A DNA stretch of 64,000 nt from Chelonoidis abingdonii (taxonomy: Eukaryota; Chordata; Testudines; Testudinidae). The position numbers and the translations under genes are program-made. Under the pieces are notes generated by a model. It did no database searches. It was given only the letters and a program-made list of their open reading frames with translations, and was not told the origin of the DNA. The DNA is taken from the NCBI RefSeq assembly GCF_003597395.2, contig NC_133774.1, forward strand, positions 40,671,735 through 40,735,734. The letters are read 5' to 3'. Shown piece after piece: positions 10,874-21,700 of this stretch; positions within the stretch are counted from its first letter, which is position 1; each line of letters begins with the position of its first letter.

Positions 10874-12827
10874 CCAACACGGGGGCTTAGTTGCCCTTTA
10901 CCCTCCCTGATGCTGACTTTGCAGGGAGAAAAGGGTATGACCAGTAGTAGAAAGGGGAAATGACCAGAACATCATTTTTGGCTGTGTTTCCAGGCTGCTC
11001 TAATGCAGGAGGACTGGCCCAGGCCAGAACTGCAGCAAGATTATAGGAGCATAGAGGTGAACTGATCTATACATACCCCACCTTCTGCTCTGTGCAGATC
11101 ACCTCAGCCCCATGATCTGTCCCATAAACTTTGTTCCTCTGCCTCAGAAATATATTCCAGAGTCCCAGAGGGGAATTAATAGGACCCCATCTGAACTGAT
11201 AGTAGACTGAGTCAGCAGCAATAACTGCATCTCCATGGGGGGTTGCTAGCATACAAGATCAGAACGAGTCAGCAAATAAAGGGTCTTACGTTCTTACACT
11301 GGGTCCCACAACCTGTCATCCTTATGCAAATGGCTATGGACATAAACATTCATTTAAACACAAATCAGATTCAGAAACAGTATTACTTAAAAATACCCAT
11401 GGATATGTCAGCTCTTCAGGGGTTCTGACCTTATATCCTGGCGACTGCCATCTTGCAGGACAAAACCAGGTGGCTCTGTTCTATGTGCCCCACCCTGTCT
11501 GTCATGGTTGTGGCCACGCCCCACTTCTTCACTACGTTCCATACACTGGTAACTGTACACAGTTACAGCAGCTAAGGTTCTCCTACCCTGCCTGGAAACA
11601 ACCTACCTGTGGCTTGAATTTGAATCACGGGGGACCTGTTCTCCTGCCTTGGAATAAGAATAATTCACATTGATTGCAAGGGTCTTGCTTGTATCCCAGT
11701 GTGTTCTCTCTCTTACTGCACCCGGCGCAGAAACCTCACCTTGTGTTCTTTCTCTCCCACATGCCACCTGGGGTGAAGTCAGCTGATATTCAAGTTTGAA
11801 CAGTAGAAGAGAGATTTTCAGCCTGGATTGGAAATGGACAGCATGTGTGGGATGCAACCTGCTTAGGGATGGCTTCAACCTCACCCTTGTACCCCATTGG
11901 TCCTGATGGGTGTGCCCAGAACATTGTGAGGCAAAGGGACTGGAGAGAGGATAGTGGATACAGCTGTGTTTGCTCTAAGTCCCGCAAGATGACTAATTGC
12001 CAATTGCTCATTATGTTTCAGCTTTTTCTCTCAATCTTAACTACAATGTTAATTAAAGAAAATCACTGCTGCTAGACTTATACAAGCTCAGATGGTCAAA
12101 TTCAGATATGGTGTAAGTGGGCACGACTCTCTTAAAGTCAGTGGAATTGCACCTGCTTACACCAGCTCTTTATTTGGCTATACTCCCTTTCAAAAACATA
12201 CTGGGAAGATAGAGAGTAGTTTATGTCTTAGCATAGGAGCCTTTTAACTCATTATTTTTTGTGTAGCCCAAACATACAAGTAACCATAAGCAAAGTACCT
12301 ATTTGGCTTTCTCTGTCTTGGGATGAGACATGAAATCATTCACAAAGCAATTTGATCCAGCAGTTAAAAACAAGAACATGAATTACACTAACAACTGTCA
12401 TGGAAAGAGAATTAATTCCCTCATAACTGTACTGATACTGTACATAAAGTACCCTGGGTGATTGCAAACTGATTGCAATTGGAGATGAGCCAAACCAGCT
12501 CAGAAAAATTCAGATACAGTACTTATAAACACGAGGGTAATCAGATTTGCATATGGAGCCATATCCTTAGAAGTCTGGAGTCTCTGCTTCGAGGTGCCAG
12601 GCATTCTAGCTCCTGAAAAATGCAGTGTGTCAAGGTACAAATGAACACCCTCCCTGCTGTTTCTGATCTCTGGATTCTGGAAGTGGTACTTCTATGGATG
12701 ATATCACAATATGGTGTTGTAGAATGGCCAACACCATTTCCACAGCCCCATTCCTGTCTGGCTTCCTGCTACAGTTTTAAAGTAACAGTGCACATATCCT
12801 CTGCATGTACTCAAAACAGGTTTTTCG
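10874..12827. other. No gene recognised
   Basis: No host exon or intact mobile gene. 11060-11960 is moderately GC-rich with several short open frames lacking recognisable domains. At about 12095-12180 there is a decayed piece with TGGTGTAAGTGGGC ... AAAGTCAGTGGAATTGC ... CTTACACCAGC, whose ends pair weakly, like an old palindromic MITE. Confidence 0.4.
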
Positions 12828-12900
12828 CAGATTCCAAGGTCAGAAGGGACCATTGTGATCTAGTCTGATCTCCTGTTTGCATGCATGCAGGTTAGACAAC
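12828..12900 (-). mobile_element. CR1 3'-end fragment, reversed
   Basis: GATTCCAAGGTCAGAAGGGA, CCATTGTGATCTAGTCTGAT and CTCCTGTTTGCAT match the reversed CR1 3' end also seen at 42584 and 31578. Only about 70 bp remain. Confidence 0.75.
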
Positions 12901-14380
12901 ACACACAAGCAGGATCACATTTTTGAAATTCTGCTTAGCTCATCTGGAGGAAAATTATATTTTCATAATTTAGAGCACTAATTTCCCTTTTGACACTCTC
13001 TGATAGAAGACTAGGCAATAATAGTGATGTTGTTCCAGTTTATGACAGGGTTAAATGCGTTCCTTTATGGGCTACAATACAACATGACAAGTTATTTACT
13101 GCATTTATAGAAGAAGGAATATAAAACCTGCATGGTCTGGGCAAAGGATGATGAAAAATTGGAAAGGGGGCGGGGGAAGAGAATTTCATTATTTAAGAGA
13201 TTTTAAAAGCTTTTTTTCATGTAGAAGAAATTTTCAAAACAAAGTCATTTTAAATTAAAAAAGAGCTTTTAATTTCAAAAATGTCAAAAATCAATCACTG
13301 ATTTTTTTCAGAACCTTTTATTTGTTTTGTTTTTTGACCAAAACTATTTGTTGACTTCAACATGAATTCATGAAAAGTTTGTTGACCCAAATCTTCAATG
13401 TTTAGTGAAAAAAATGTTTTGATGAAAAATTTTGCCCTGGTCTGTTGGCTAGTTTATACTACTGTCTTCAACTGGATGGACTCAAAACTGCTTGAGTTTA
13501 TTTCATAGGCCCTATACTGCTAACATCTAAAAATGACCCTCCTTTAGCTCAAGACATAGGAGACTCTGTATCTGGAGCAGGCGGATTCAAGATTTATAGC
13601 TGTTGTCACCATGATATTCCAAGTGTCCATAGTGACATGAATGAAGCCCTTGTTGGTCACAGATATGAACAAAGACAGGTCTCTGAGGCTGACTTTCAAA
13701 TGTATCACATTAATGCATGGAAAACCTTCTATGATGTGCGAAGATTGATCCAATATTAGCATTATTCATTTGGCCTAGATGGTGAGCAGGCCTGGCATCG
13801 CAATGCAATGGTAGAGCAGTGGGCAAGCAGCCTCCCATCTGGCTGTGTAAAGGCCTCCTGCAATGGCCCTCTCTGTGCTCCAGGGAGTGCAAGCATTGCT
13901 TTCTTCTGCTCTCCAAAGAAAAGCAGGAAGCCAAAAGAGGGACAGAGAGGGATGGAGAGGAGATCGAGGCACAACCCCATCCTCTTTCTGTTCCAGCCCA
14001 CAGAATGGGGCTGGTGCAAGAGAGCAGTTCCTTCTGGCTGGTGCAGATTATGCACCTTTCACACAAAGAAGACCTGGCAGGTACTGTGCCTGTCTGGGAC
14101 ACATTATCCTGGTTCTACTCCTCGAGCAGTGAAGCTCTACAGTGCCTCAACACAAGTTAAACAGTCCCAGTCTTTTTAATCTCTTCTCCTATGGAAGCTA
14201 TTCTATAACTCTATTTTTGTTGCCCTTCTCTATTCGTTTTCCAATTCTAATGTATCTTTTTTGAGATGGGGGGGACCAGAAGTGCACGCAGTATTCAGAT
14301 TTGGGTGTACTATGGATTTATATTGTGACATTATGATATTTTCTGTCTTATTATCTATCCCTTTCCTAATGGTTCCTAAC
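12901..14380. other. No gene; includes an AT-rich block
   Basis: 13190-13440 is very AT-rich, with repeated TTTTCAAAA and AAAAATTTT words and an end GATGAAAAATTTTGCCCTGG, perhaps an AT-rich repeat whose family I cannot name. 13710-14180 has overlapping open frames in several phases on both strands (up to 130 codons) with no recognisable domain; chance openness of a stop-poor stretch is the simplest reading. Confidence 0.4.
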
Positions 14381-15490
14381 ATAGAATAATAGAATCATAG
14401 AACTGGAAGGAACCTCAAGAGGTCATCTAGTCCAGTCCCCTGCACTCATGGCAGGACTAATTATCTAGACCATTCCTGACAGATGTTGTCTAACCTGCTC
14501 TTAAAAATCTCCAATGATGGAGATTCCACAACCTCCTTAGGCAATTTATTCCAGTGTTTAACCTAATGTCCAGTCTAAACTGCCCTTGCTGTAATTTAAG
14601 TCCATTGCTTCTTGTCCTATCCTCAGAGGTTAAGAAAAATAATTTTTCTTCCTCCTCCTTGTAACAACCTTTTACACATTTGAAAACTGTTATCATGTCC
14701 CCTCTCAGTCTTCTCTTTTCCAGACTAACAAACCCAATTTTTTCAATCTTCCCTCATAGGTCATAGCAACAAAGAGTCCTGTGACACCTTATAGACTAAC
14801 AGACGTATTGGAACATGAGCTTTCGTGGGTGAATACCCACTTTGTCAGATATATTCACCCATGAAAATGCATCCTCCAATATGTCTGTTAGTCTATAAGG
14901 TGCCACAGGACTCTTTGCTGCTTTTACAAATCCAGACTAACACGGCTACCCCTCTGATACTCATAGGTCATGTTTTCTAGACCTTTAGTCATTTTTGTTG
15001 CTCTTTTCTGGATGCTCTCCAATTTGTCTACATCTTTCCTGAAATGTGGCACCCAGAACTGGACAAAATACTCCAGCTGAGGCCTAATCAGAGTGGAGTA
15101 GAATGGAAGAATTACTTCTCATGTCTTGTTTCCAACACTCCTGCTAATACATCCCAGAATGAGGTTTGGTTTTTTTGCAAGTGTTACACTGTTGACTCAT
15201 ATTTAGCTTGCGGTCCACTAAGACCCCCAGATCCCTTTCCACAGTATTCTTTCCTAAGCAGTCATTTCCCATTTTGTATGTGTGCAACTGATTGTTAGCT
15301 GTTAGCTTTTTTGTCTGCTGCTGCACACTGAGCAGATATTTTCAGAGAACTATCAACAATGACTCCAGGATGTCTTTCTTGAGTGGTAACAGCTAATTTA
15401 GACCCCATCATTTTGTATGTATTTTGTATGCATAGCTAGGATTATGTTTTCCAATGAGCGTTACTTTGCATTTATCAACACTCAATTTTG
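14381..15490 (-). mobile_element. CR1 LINE 3' part, reversed, interrupted
   Basis: It starts at its 3' end with ATAGAATCATAGAACTGGAA and GGTCATCTAGTCCAGTCCCC. It then runs through the reversed reverse-transcriptase C-terminal region: CATGTCCCCTCTCAGTCTTC, TTCTGGATGCTCTCCAATTT, CCAGAACTGGACAAAATACT and TTTGCATTTATCAACACTC. On the minus strand short peptides such as ERDLGVLVDRKL (about 15240-15205) match CR1 ORF2. Stops and frameshifts abound. A 195 bp foreign element sits at 14765-14959. Confidence 0.88.
14765..14959. mobile_element. Penelope-like fragment, inverted duplicate, 12 bp TSD
   Basis: Two copies of one sequence face each other. The left copy reads CAACAAAGAGTCCTGTGACA and CTTATAGACTAACAGACGTA. 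The right copy, reversed, starts GTATCAGAGGGGTAGCCGTG and continues into the same text with about 45 more bases at its start. The join is near 14848. The flanks are identical 12-mers, CTCATAGGTCAT (14753-14764 and 14960-14971). This repeat text is abundant in turtle genomes. I attribute it to Penelope-like retroelements from memory, so the family name is less sure than the structure. Confidence 0.75.
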
Positions 15491-15534
15491 CCTTTCTGCA
15501 GCGTCACCCTCTCCATAGAATGGTGCTGACAATG

Positions 15535-15748
15535 GGTGTGTGCTCCAGAGAACAGAGCTCTGGACTAGGACTTAGAAAACCTAGGTTCTATTTTTTGCTT
15601 GCTCACAGGCATGTTGGTTGATCTTGGGCAAGTCACTTAATTATCTCTTTGTGCCTCCATTTCCCCATCTGTAAAATGTGGATAAGGATAGTGACCTCCT
15701 TTGTAAGGTGTTTTGAGATTTATGGATGAAAAGAGCTAGGTATTATTA
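15535..15748 (+). mobile_element. MIR-type SINE
   Basis: The order is that of a MIR: AGAGCTCTGGACTAGGACTT, CTAGGTTCTATTTTT (B-box area), TTGGGCAAGTCACTTAATTA, CCATTTCCCCATCTGTAAAA and GTGTTTTGAGATTTATGGAT. It abuts the multi-hairpin MITE that follows. Confidence 0.82.
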
Positions 15749-15752
15749 TCTC

Positions 15753-16050
15753 AGGGCTGGTCTACACTAGGGGAGGGGATCGATCTAAGATATGCAACAT
15801 CAGCTACGTGAATAACGTAGCTGAAGTCGAAGTATCTTAGATCGAATTACCTACCGTTCTCATGGCGCAGGATCAACGTCCTCGGCTCCCCCTGTCGACT
15901 CTGTTACCGCTGTTCGCGTTGGTGGAGTTCCGGAGATGACAGGAGCGCGTTCGGGGATCGATATATCGCGTCTAGATGAGACGCAATATATCGATCCCCG
16001 AGAAATCGATTGCTACCCGCCGATACGGTGGGTAGTGAAGAAGTAGCCAT
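15753..16050 (+). mobile_element. Multi-hairpin MITE, copy B
   Basis: The left terminus AGGGCTGGTCTACACTAGGG resembles the reversed right end ATGGCTACTTCTTCACTACC. Inside are the hairpin CATCAGCTACGTGAATAACGTAGCTGAAG (about 15798-15826) with outer arms GATCGATCTAAGATA/TATCTTAGATCGA, and a second long stem, TCGGGGATCGATATATCGCG pairing with CGCAATATATCGATCCCCGA around the loop TCTAGATGAGA. The third feature, TACCCGCC...GGTGGGTA near the right end, is another small stem. No coding capacity. It lies at the tail of a MIR; no clear target duplication. Confidence 0.85.
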
Positions 16051-17128
16051 AGTTCATTAAAGTGAATTGCAAAACAGTGTCTCAAACCTGAGAGAAAATC
16101 TGCCTCCATTTTGCTTTGCCCAACAACATGACAGTTCACAGGGTAAGGTATATTTATCACCGTGAAACAGCTGATGAAGTGTATTTTTTACATGTTTAAT
16201 AATAATCAGCAAAGCCTAGTGCTAGAAGTGGTCATCTTCCTGAAAACTGATTACTGTGACATGAGCATGCTGATTTCCAACCTTCTTGAATGATTAAAAA
16301 TATTTAACAATTTGTTCTGTTTTAAGTGGCTAAATATTAAGGATTTTCTTTGAGCCAGCACTAAAAGCAGGAGGTAACCTGGTTTTACAATCAATTCCAT
16401 TGGCCTTCTGCATAGCTAACATCATTTTCCAGCAACATGGTTGCCTCTGGCACTAGGCTGAGAAATGCCAATTGTAATTATAAACTTTTAAAAAAAAACA
16501 CCATTGCACAGTTTATTTATGGTTACAAGAACTTTCTACCTTCTGAACTTTTAGACTGACACTAAGCACAATAGTCACTTTTCCTTTAACAGATAATCAT
16601 GCATGCTCTTTAGGTGATTTTCAGACTAAACTGATCTAGACTGATCTAACTCCTTCTCTCCCCTCCCCCGTAACCCTCCGCTGCTCTGCAAAGGCAACTA
16701 GTGAGGCAGAGTCAGTGCTAATGAACCAGCTGAACTGGCAACAGGGTCTTTGAAATGACACCACTCTCCTTCATAGCCAGTGGCCATCATTGCTGTCCAG
16801 GGGCTGACCCTTATAGATAAATCCAGTGGACTTTCCATGCTTAGTTAAACACCAGTCTTCAACCGGATTAAGGGACTGGCCCACGGACTTAACCCTGACC
16901 CATATTCAGCTTTTATGTGCCTATTCCTGCTCCTGATGAGGTACGTCTCTCCCCTCCCCCTGCCCCCAGGGATCAGCCAGGAGACAGGACCTGCCCTAGA
17001 AAGGGGACCACTCTCCTGCATTGCAGTACCAAACAGGATCTAGTTATTGTCCTGGAGAGTGACTGAAGGCTCAAGACCTTTGTTCCTAACTTGGAGACTC
17101 CCCAAAGAAAAACACAGCTTGGCCTCCC
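16051..17128. other. No gene recognised
   Basis: AT-rich to 16640, then CT-rich. No frame or repeat was assigned. Confidence 0.4.
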
Positions 17129-17782
17129 AGGGCAGGGTGGGCAAACTTTTTGGCCCAAGGGCCACATCTGGGTATGGAAATTGTATGGTAGGCCATGAAT
17201 GCTCACAAAATTGGGGGTTGGGGTGCAGGAGGGGGTGAGGGATCCAGCTGGGGGTATGGGCTCTGGGGTGGGTATGAGAGGTTGGGGGTGCAGAAGGGTG
17301 CTCTGGGCTAGCACCGAGAGGTTTGAGGGCAGGAGGGGTACCAGGGCTAGGCCGGGGTTTGGGGCATGGGAGCAGGTCAAGAGTGCAGGCTCCAGGAGGC
17401 GCTTACCTCAAGCAGCTCCCAGAAGCAGCAGCATGTCCCCCAGCTAGCTCCTAATGGAGGTGTGGCTGGCAGCTCTGTGCGCTGCCCTGTCCACAGGTGC
17501 TGCCCCTGCAGCTCTGATTGGCTGTGGTTCCCAGCCAATGGGAGCCTCAGGGGTGGTGCTTGGGGTGGGGGCAGTATACAGAGCCCCCTGGCTGCCCCTA
17601 CACATAGGAGCCAGATTTGGGACATGCTGCTTCTTCCAGGAGCCACATGGATTGGGACAAGCCTCTGATTCCGCTGCCTAGCGGGAGCAGGGTAAGCTCC
17701 AGACCCTGCTCCCTGGAGGGAGCTTGAGGGCCAGCTTAAAACATTTGGAGACCGAGGGGCTGTAGTTTTCCCGCCCCATCCC
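17129..17782. mobile_element. hAT-like MITE, about 650 bp, G-rich
   Basis: The left end CAGGGCAGGGTGGGCAAACT followed by TTTTGGCCCAAGGGCCACAT is a widespread reptile hAT terminus. The right end GGGGCTGTAGTTTTCCCGCC, reversed, gives GGCGGGAAAACTACAGCCCC, matching loosely. The interior has a minisatellite-like G-rich tract (17215-17370, repeats of GGGGTGCAGGAGGGG type) and a GC-rich centre with GATTGGCTGTGGTTCCCAGC. No target duplication was resolved. Several open frames here (for example 17366-17668) are compositional. Confidence 0.65.
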
Positions 17783-17786
17783 AGAG

Positions 17787-18752
17787 TATCTCATGATAAA
17801 AAAAGAAAAGATTGTGAAGAGCTACAAAAGGATTTCACACAACTGGGTGACTGGGCAACAAAATGGCAGATGAAATTCAAAGATAATAAATGCAAAGTAA
17901 TGTACATTGGAAAACATAATCCCAACTATACACATAAAATGTTGGGATCTAAATTAGCTGTTACCGGTTAAGAGAGAGGTCTTGGAGTCGTGGATAGTTC
18001 GCTGAAAACGTCAACTCAATGTGCAGCAGCAGTCAAAAAAAACTAATAGAATGTTGGGAATCATTAAGAAAGGGATAGATAAAAAGACAGAAATTATCAT
18101 ATTTAGTCTATATAAATTCATGGTATGCCCACATCTTGAAAACTGTGTGCAGATGTGGTTGCCCCATCTGAAAAACAATATATTGGAATTGGAAAAGGTT
18201 CAGAAAAGGGTAACAAAAATGACTGGGGGTATGGAACGGCTTCCATATGAGGAGAGATTAATAAGATTGGGACTTTTCAGTTTGAAAAAGAGATGGCTAA
18301 GGGGAGATAGGATAGAGGTCTGTAAAATCATGACTGATGTGGAGAAAGTAAATAAGGAAGACTAGGGGTCATCAAATGAAATGAATAGGCAGCAGGTTTA
18401 AAACAAACAAAAGGATGTATTTCTTTACATAATGCACAGTCAACCTGTGGAACTCTTTGCCAGAGGACGTTGTGAAGGCCAAGACTATAACAGGATTTAA
18501 AAAAGAACTAGATAAATTCATGAAGCATAGGTCCATCAATGGCGAATAGCCAGGATGGGTAGGGATGGTGTCCCTAGCCTCTGTTTGCCAGAAGCTGGGA
18601 ATGGGGGACAGACAGGGGATGGATCACTTGATGATTACCTGTTCTGTTCATTCCCTCTGAAGCATCTGGCATTGGCCACTGTCAGAAGACAGAATCCTGG
18701 GCTAGATGAACATTTGGTCCGACACAGTATGGCCATTCTTATGTTCTTAAAC
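17787..18752 (+). mobile_element. CR1 LINE 3' third with ORF2 C-terminus
   Basis: The upstream part reads as CR1 ORF2 in shifting frames (GDWATKWQMKFKDNKCKVMY; LGVVDSSLKTSTQCAAAVKK). From 18021 a clean frame continues to the TAG at 18363-18365. The 3' UTR follows (GGTGTCCCTAGCCTCTGTTT, GGCATTGGCCACTGTCAGAA). It ends in CATTCTTATGTTCTTA at about 18733-18750, the terminal octamer repeat of CR1. Confidence 0.92.
18021..18365 (+). pseudogene. CR1 ORF2 C-terminal fragment (114 codons)
   Basis: This is the thumb/C-terminal segment of a CR1 reverse transcriptase, an enzyme that copies its own RNA at a nicked target. Diagnostic words are NRMLGIIKKGIDKKTEI, FMVCPHLENCVQMW, LEKVQKRVTKMTGG, LPYEERLIRLGLFSLKKRW and LRGDRIEVCKIM. 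The methionine at 18021 is only the first one after a frameshift and stop just upstream, not a real start. The catalytic reverse-transcriptase motifs and the endonuclease are absent, lost by 5' truncation. Confidence 0.9.
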
Positions 18753-21700
18753 AAGATATAAATTGTCAGGGTCCAGAGGGGGCACTATTTCCAGACTATC
18801 TCCACTAGGTGTATCTTTCAAGTGTCACTCATTTTAATTTCACTTACCTACATTCCATACAAATTGGTGTCTTCCTCACTCCTGCTGTTTAAAACATTAT
18901 TTACATCAGCAATAAAGAGTCATGAAACTGAGGTTATACAAAATTACTTGCACTACAGCAAGAAATCTCACAGCCTGAATAACTTTGTGTCCCACTTTTG
19001 TGCCTTTTCAGGTAGTGAGGGGAGTTATGTAGATTCTTGTTAGGACATGATGTGAAGATTTCATGTTAGAGTCACTTTACTTGGATTGAATCCCCCTGTG
19101 TGAGGGCAGAGTCTGGTATCACCACCTTTATGCTCCAGTAGTTCTTGCTTTAAAAGCTGGTTGGGGCACCATAAGAATCCTACTGGTGGGGGCTGCCCAG
19201 AAGAGGTGCTAAATCAGTGCATCTCATGCTGGCCTGGTCCTGCTCCCATCAGAGCTGACTCCACTCACTTTGGGGGGTACAACATCAGCTGGTGCTAGAA
19301 TCCAAAGTGAAAAGGAGGTTCCAAGTGTTTCATACCACTCTATCCTCACACTTCGCTGAATTAAACCTTCAACCCAAAGGCTGGGTTCTACTGAGATAAA
19401 GTTGACCCTTCCAATTACTTTAATTCTACTGCCTCTTTCAGAAATGGGAGACTTTCTTTATCTGAATGTATCATTCAGGATTTTCTCTTCCATTTTAAAC
19501 AGACATTTTTTTCTTGCTTTAGTTTCAACTGGTCTGTCAAATATTAGGGTTACTAAACTTAGGACCAGATTCTTCATTCTTTTCCACCTGTGTGAATTCA
19601 GATTAATTCCAACGAAGATATTAGAGCTATTTTGGATTTACAGCAGCATGACCAAGATCAGAATCTATCCACTGTCTCAGGAGAGATTTTTCCATATCAA
19701 ATTCTGTTTTCTACTGTTATACAGTATGGCATTTAAATAGGACTGTGCCTTACAGTTCTAAGTTTGTCACTACAATTAATTTTTCTTACACCATTTTCTG
19801 TCCTCATTACATTTTTATTACAAGAATTAACACATTTTTGCCATTTGCTATTCTGGTTACATTCATAAGAAAGTCATGAGAAGGAATATATTTTGTACCT
19901 CTTTGTCCTTGTTATAATTTTAAAATGTTCTCAAGAATGGATTAATTCAATGCTACTTTTCACTCTTTGTCATGAGAAGGAAAATGAAAATAGTTCTGAA
20001 ATTATACCAGGTATTATTCTGAAGCTATTTTGTTATCAGATTTGTGTGTGTGTGAAGATCATAATCTCATGTCCTGACTGAGTGCTCTAGTCATACAGAT
20101 ATGATATTAATTAGTTCACTTTTTCCCAAAGAGGAAAAAAAATAAAAGGATGAACAGTGAAAATATTCAAAATCATGAAATTCTGTTTCCCCAGAAATGT
20201 TCAGAATTTCCCAGTCACTATAAAAAGTTGGAGGAGAAATAAAAGAAATGCAAAATACTAAAATAAAACCCTATATTAATGTATAATTTGTGTATATATG
20301 TCACTAAAACAAACATGGTGCAACTGACTTTGGGATTGATCTTACACCTATTGCAGCCAGTTGTAAAATGCCTATTGACTTTAACAGGAGTAGAATCAGA
20401 TGTATATCCCTAGTGCAAGTCCCAGGTTCAAAGCATTCTCCCACTCTGGAGAGTTGGCTTCTGTGGGGAACTGGGCAGTTGGCTGGTTGCTGGGTTCCTT
20501 CCTCTTGTAGATTTATAGAGTAGGCTTGGCTTTGGTGTTGAGGAAGATTTGCTCATCTTTTGAATAGGCGCATGAGAGTAGTAATGGCTGAAGTCTAATA
20601 GAGAAAGGGAGCTCTGAGGATTCATACAGGATCATCTGTGATGGCTGAAAACCTTGAAGGATAGAGGAATGGGAGAGCGAACATTCTCATACAAAGGATG
20701 GGGCTGGATGTTCCACCACTACAATTCTTTCCCTTCATGTTGCAGCCCCTACTCCACCCAATAAGAAATGGATCATTAATATTTAACATGGTTAGATCTA
20801 AAATTAATAAAAACTCCATAAAATGAATGAGAGATAAACAGAAGCTGAAACGCCCTGCCAGAATGGGACATGATTTTCCTCTTATACCAGTGCCAGTCAT
20901 GAGTAATTCCACTGAAGTCCATGTAGATTCACCAGTGTGAAAGCAGGGTAAATCAATCTTTTTTTCCTCAAAAAATACACCATATTGCAATGAATATATG
21001 GGAACCATTCTAATTTTATATCACTCCTGCTTCCTGCATTGGATTACAAGGATCTCTTGCTGCACAAAGCCTTGCATCATACAATTGAATCTAATGCAAA
21101 TTTCCTTGATTGCTTATGAAATCCTTCATTGCAGGAAAATGGAGTAACATGTATTTGTAATGGATTGATACTATGTTGTTATTAGCAATGTCTAGCTGTC
21201 CTTCCATCATCTCATGTCAGAATCTGGCCTTATCCATATCAAGCAACATGGTTCTAAATGACTCAGCGATCTTTTTAGCAGTCAGACCCTCCGATAGCTA
21301 GCTTTATAAATAAGTGTTTGTTTCGCATGTTCAGGAAGGTAACAATCAATACCTGTCCCTAATTTTCCTCAACACATCTTAGATGGGACACCAGGTACTG
21401 AATCAGGGACCTCCAGAGCTGAAAGCATGAATGCCTAAAGCTTGAGCTCAAAAGCCAAGGGTCTTTAGCTGGCATGGTAACAGACTCATAGCTGTAGATT
21501 GGGCACAGAGGGAGATGATAACACACACTCATCAGTGGGTCACATAGCAGGCCTCACCACGGAGTGTACATGTGTTTCGGCTACTGAGAACTTCTTAAAT
21601 GAAATGACCAGACTGGAGTGAACTATTCATAGCAAATAATTTAATTGATTCTTTTTTTCTGATGATCACTTTTCCGCAGACTGTAGGCTCTGACTCAGGA

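Noticed and set aside
13710..14180. Cluster of open frames in several phases on both strands
   Set aside because: No domain, no codon pattern and no conserved motif. A stop-poor stretch explains them.
17047..17681. Glycine- and alanine-rich open frames as a possible host exon
   Set aside because: They lie in the G-rich interior of the hAT-like MITE and are open on both strands. No splice context or domain.
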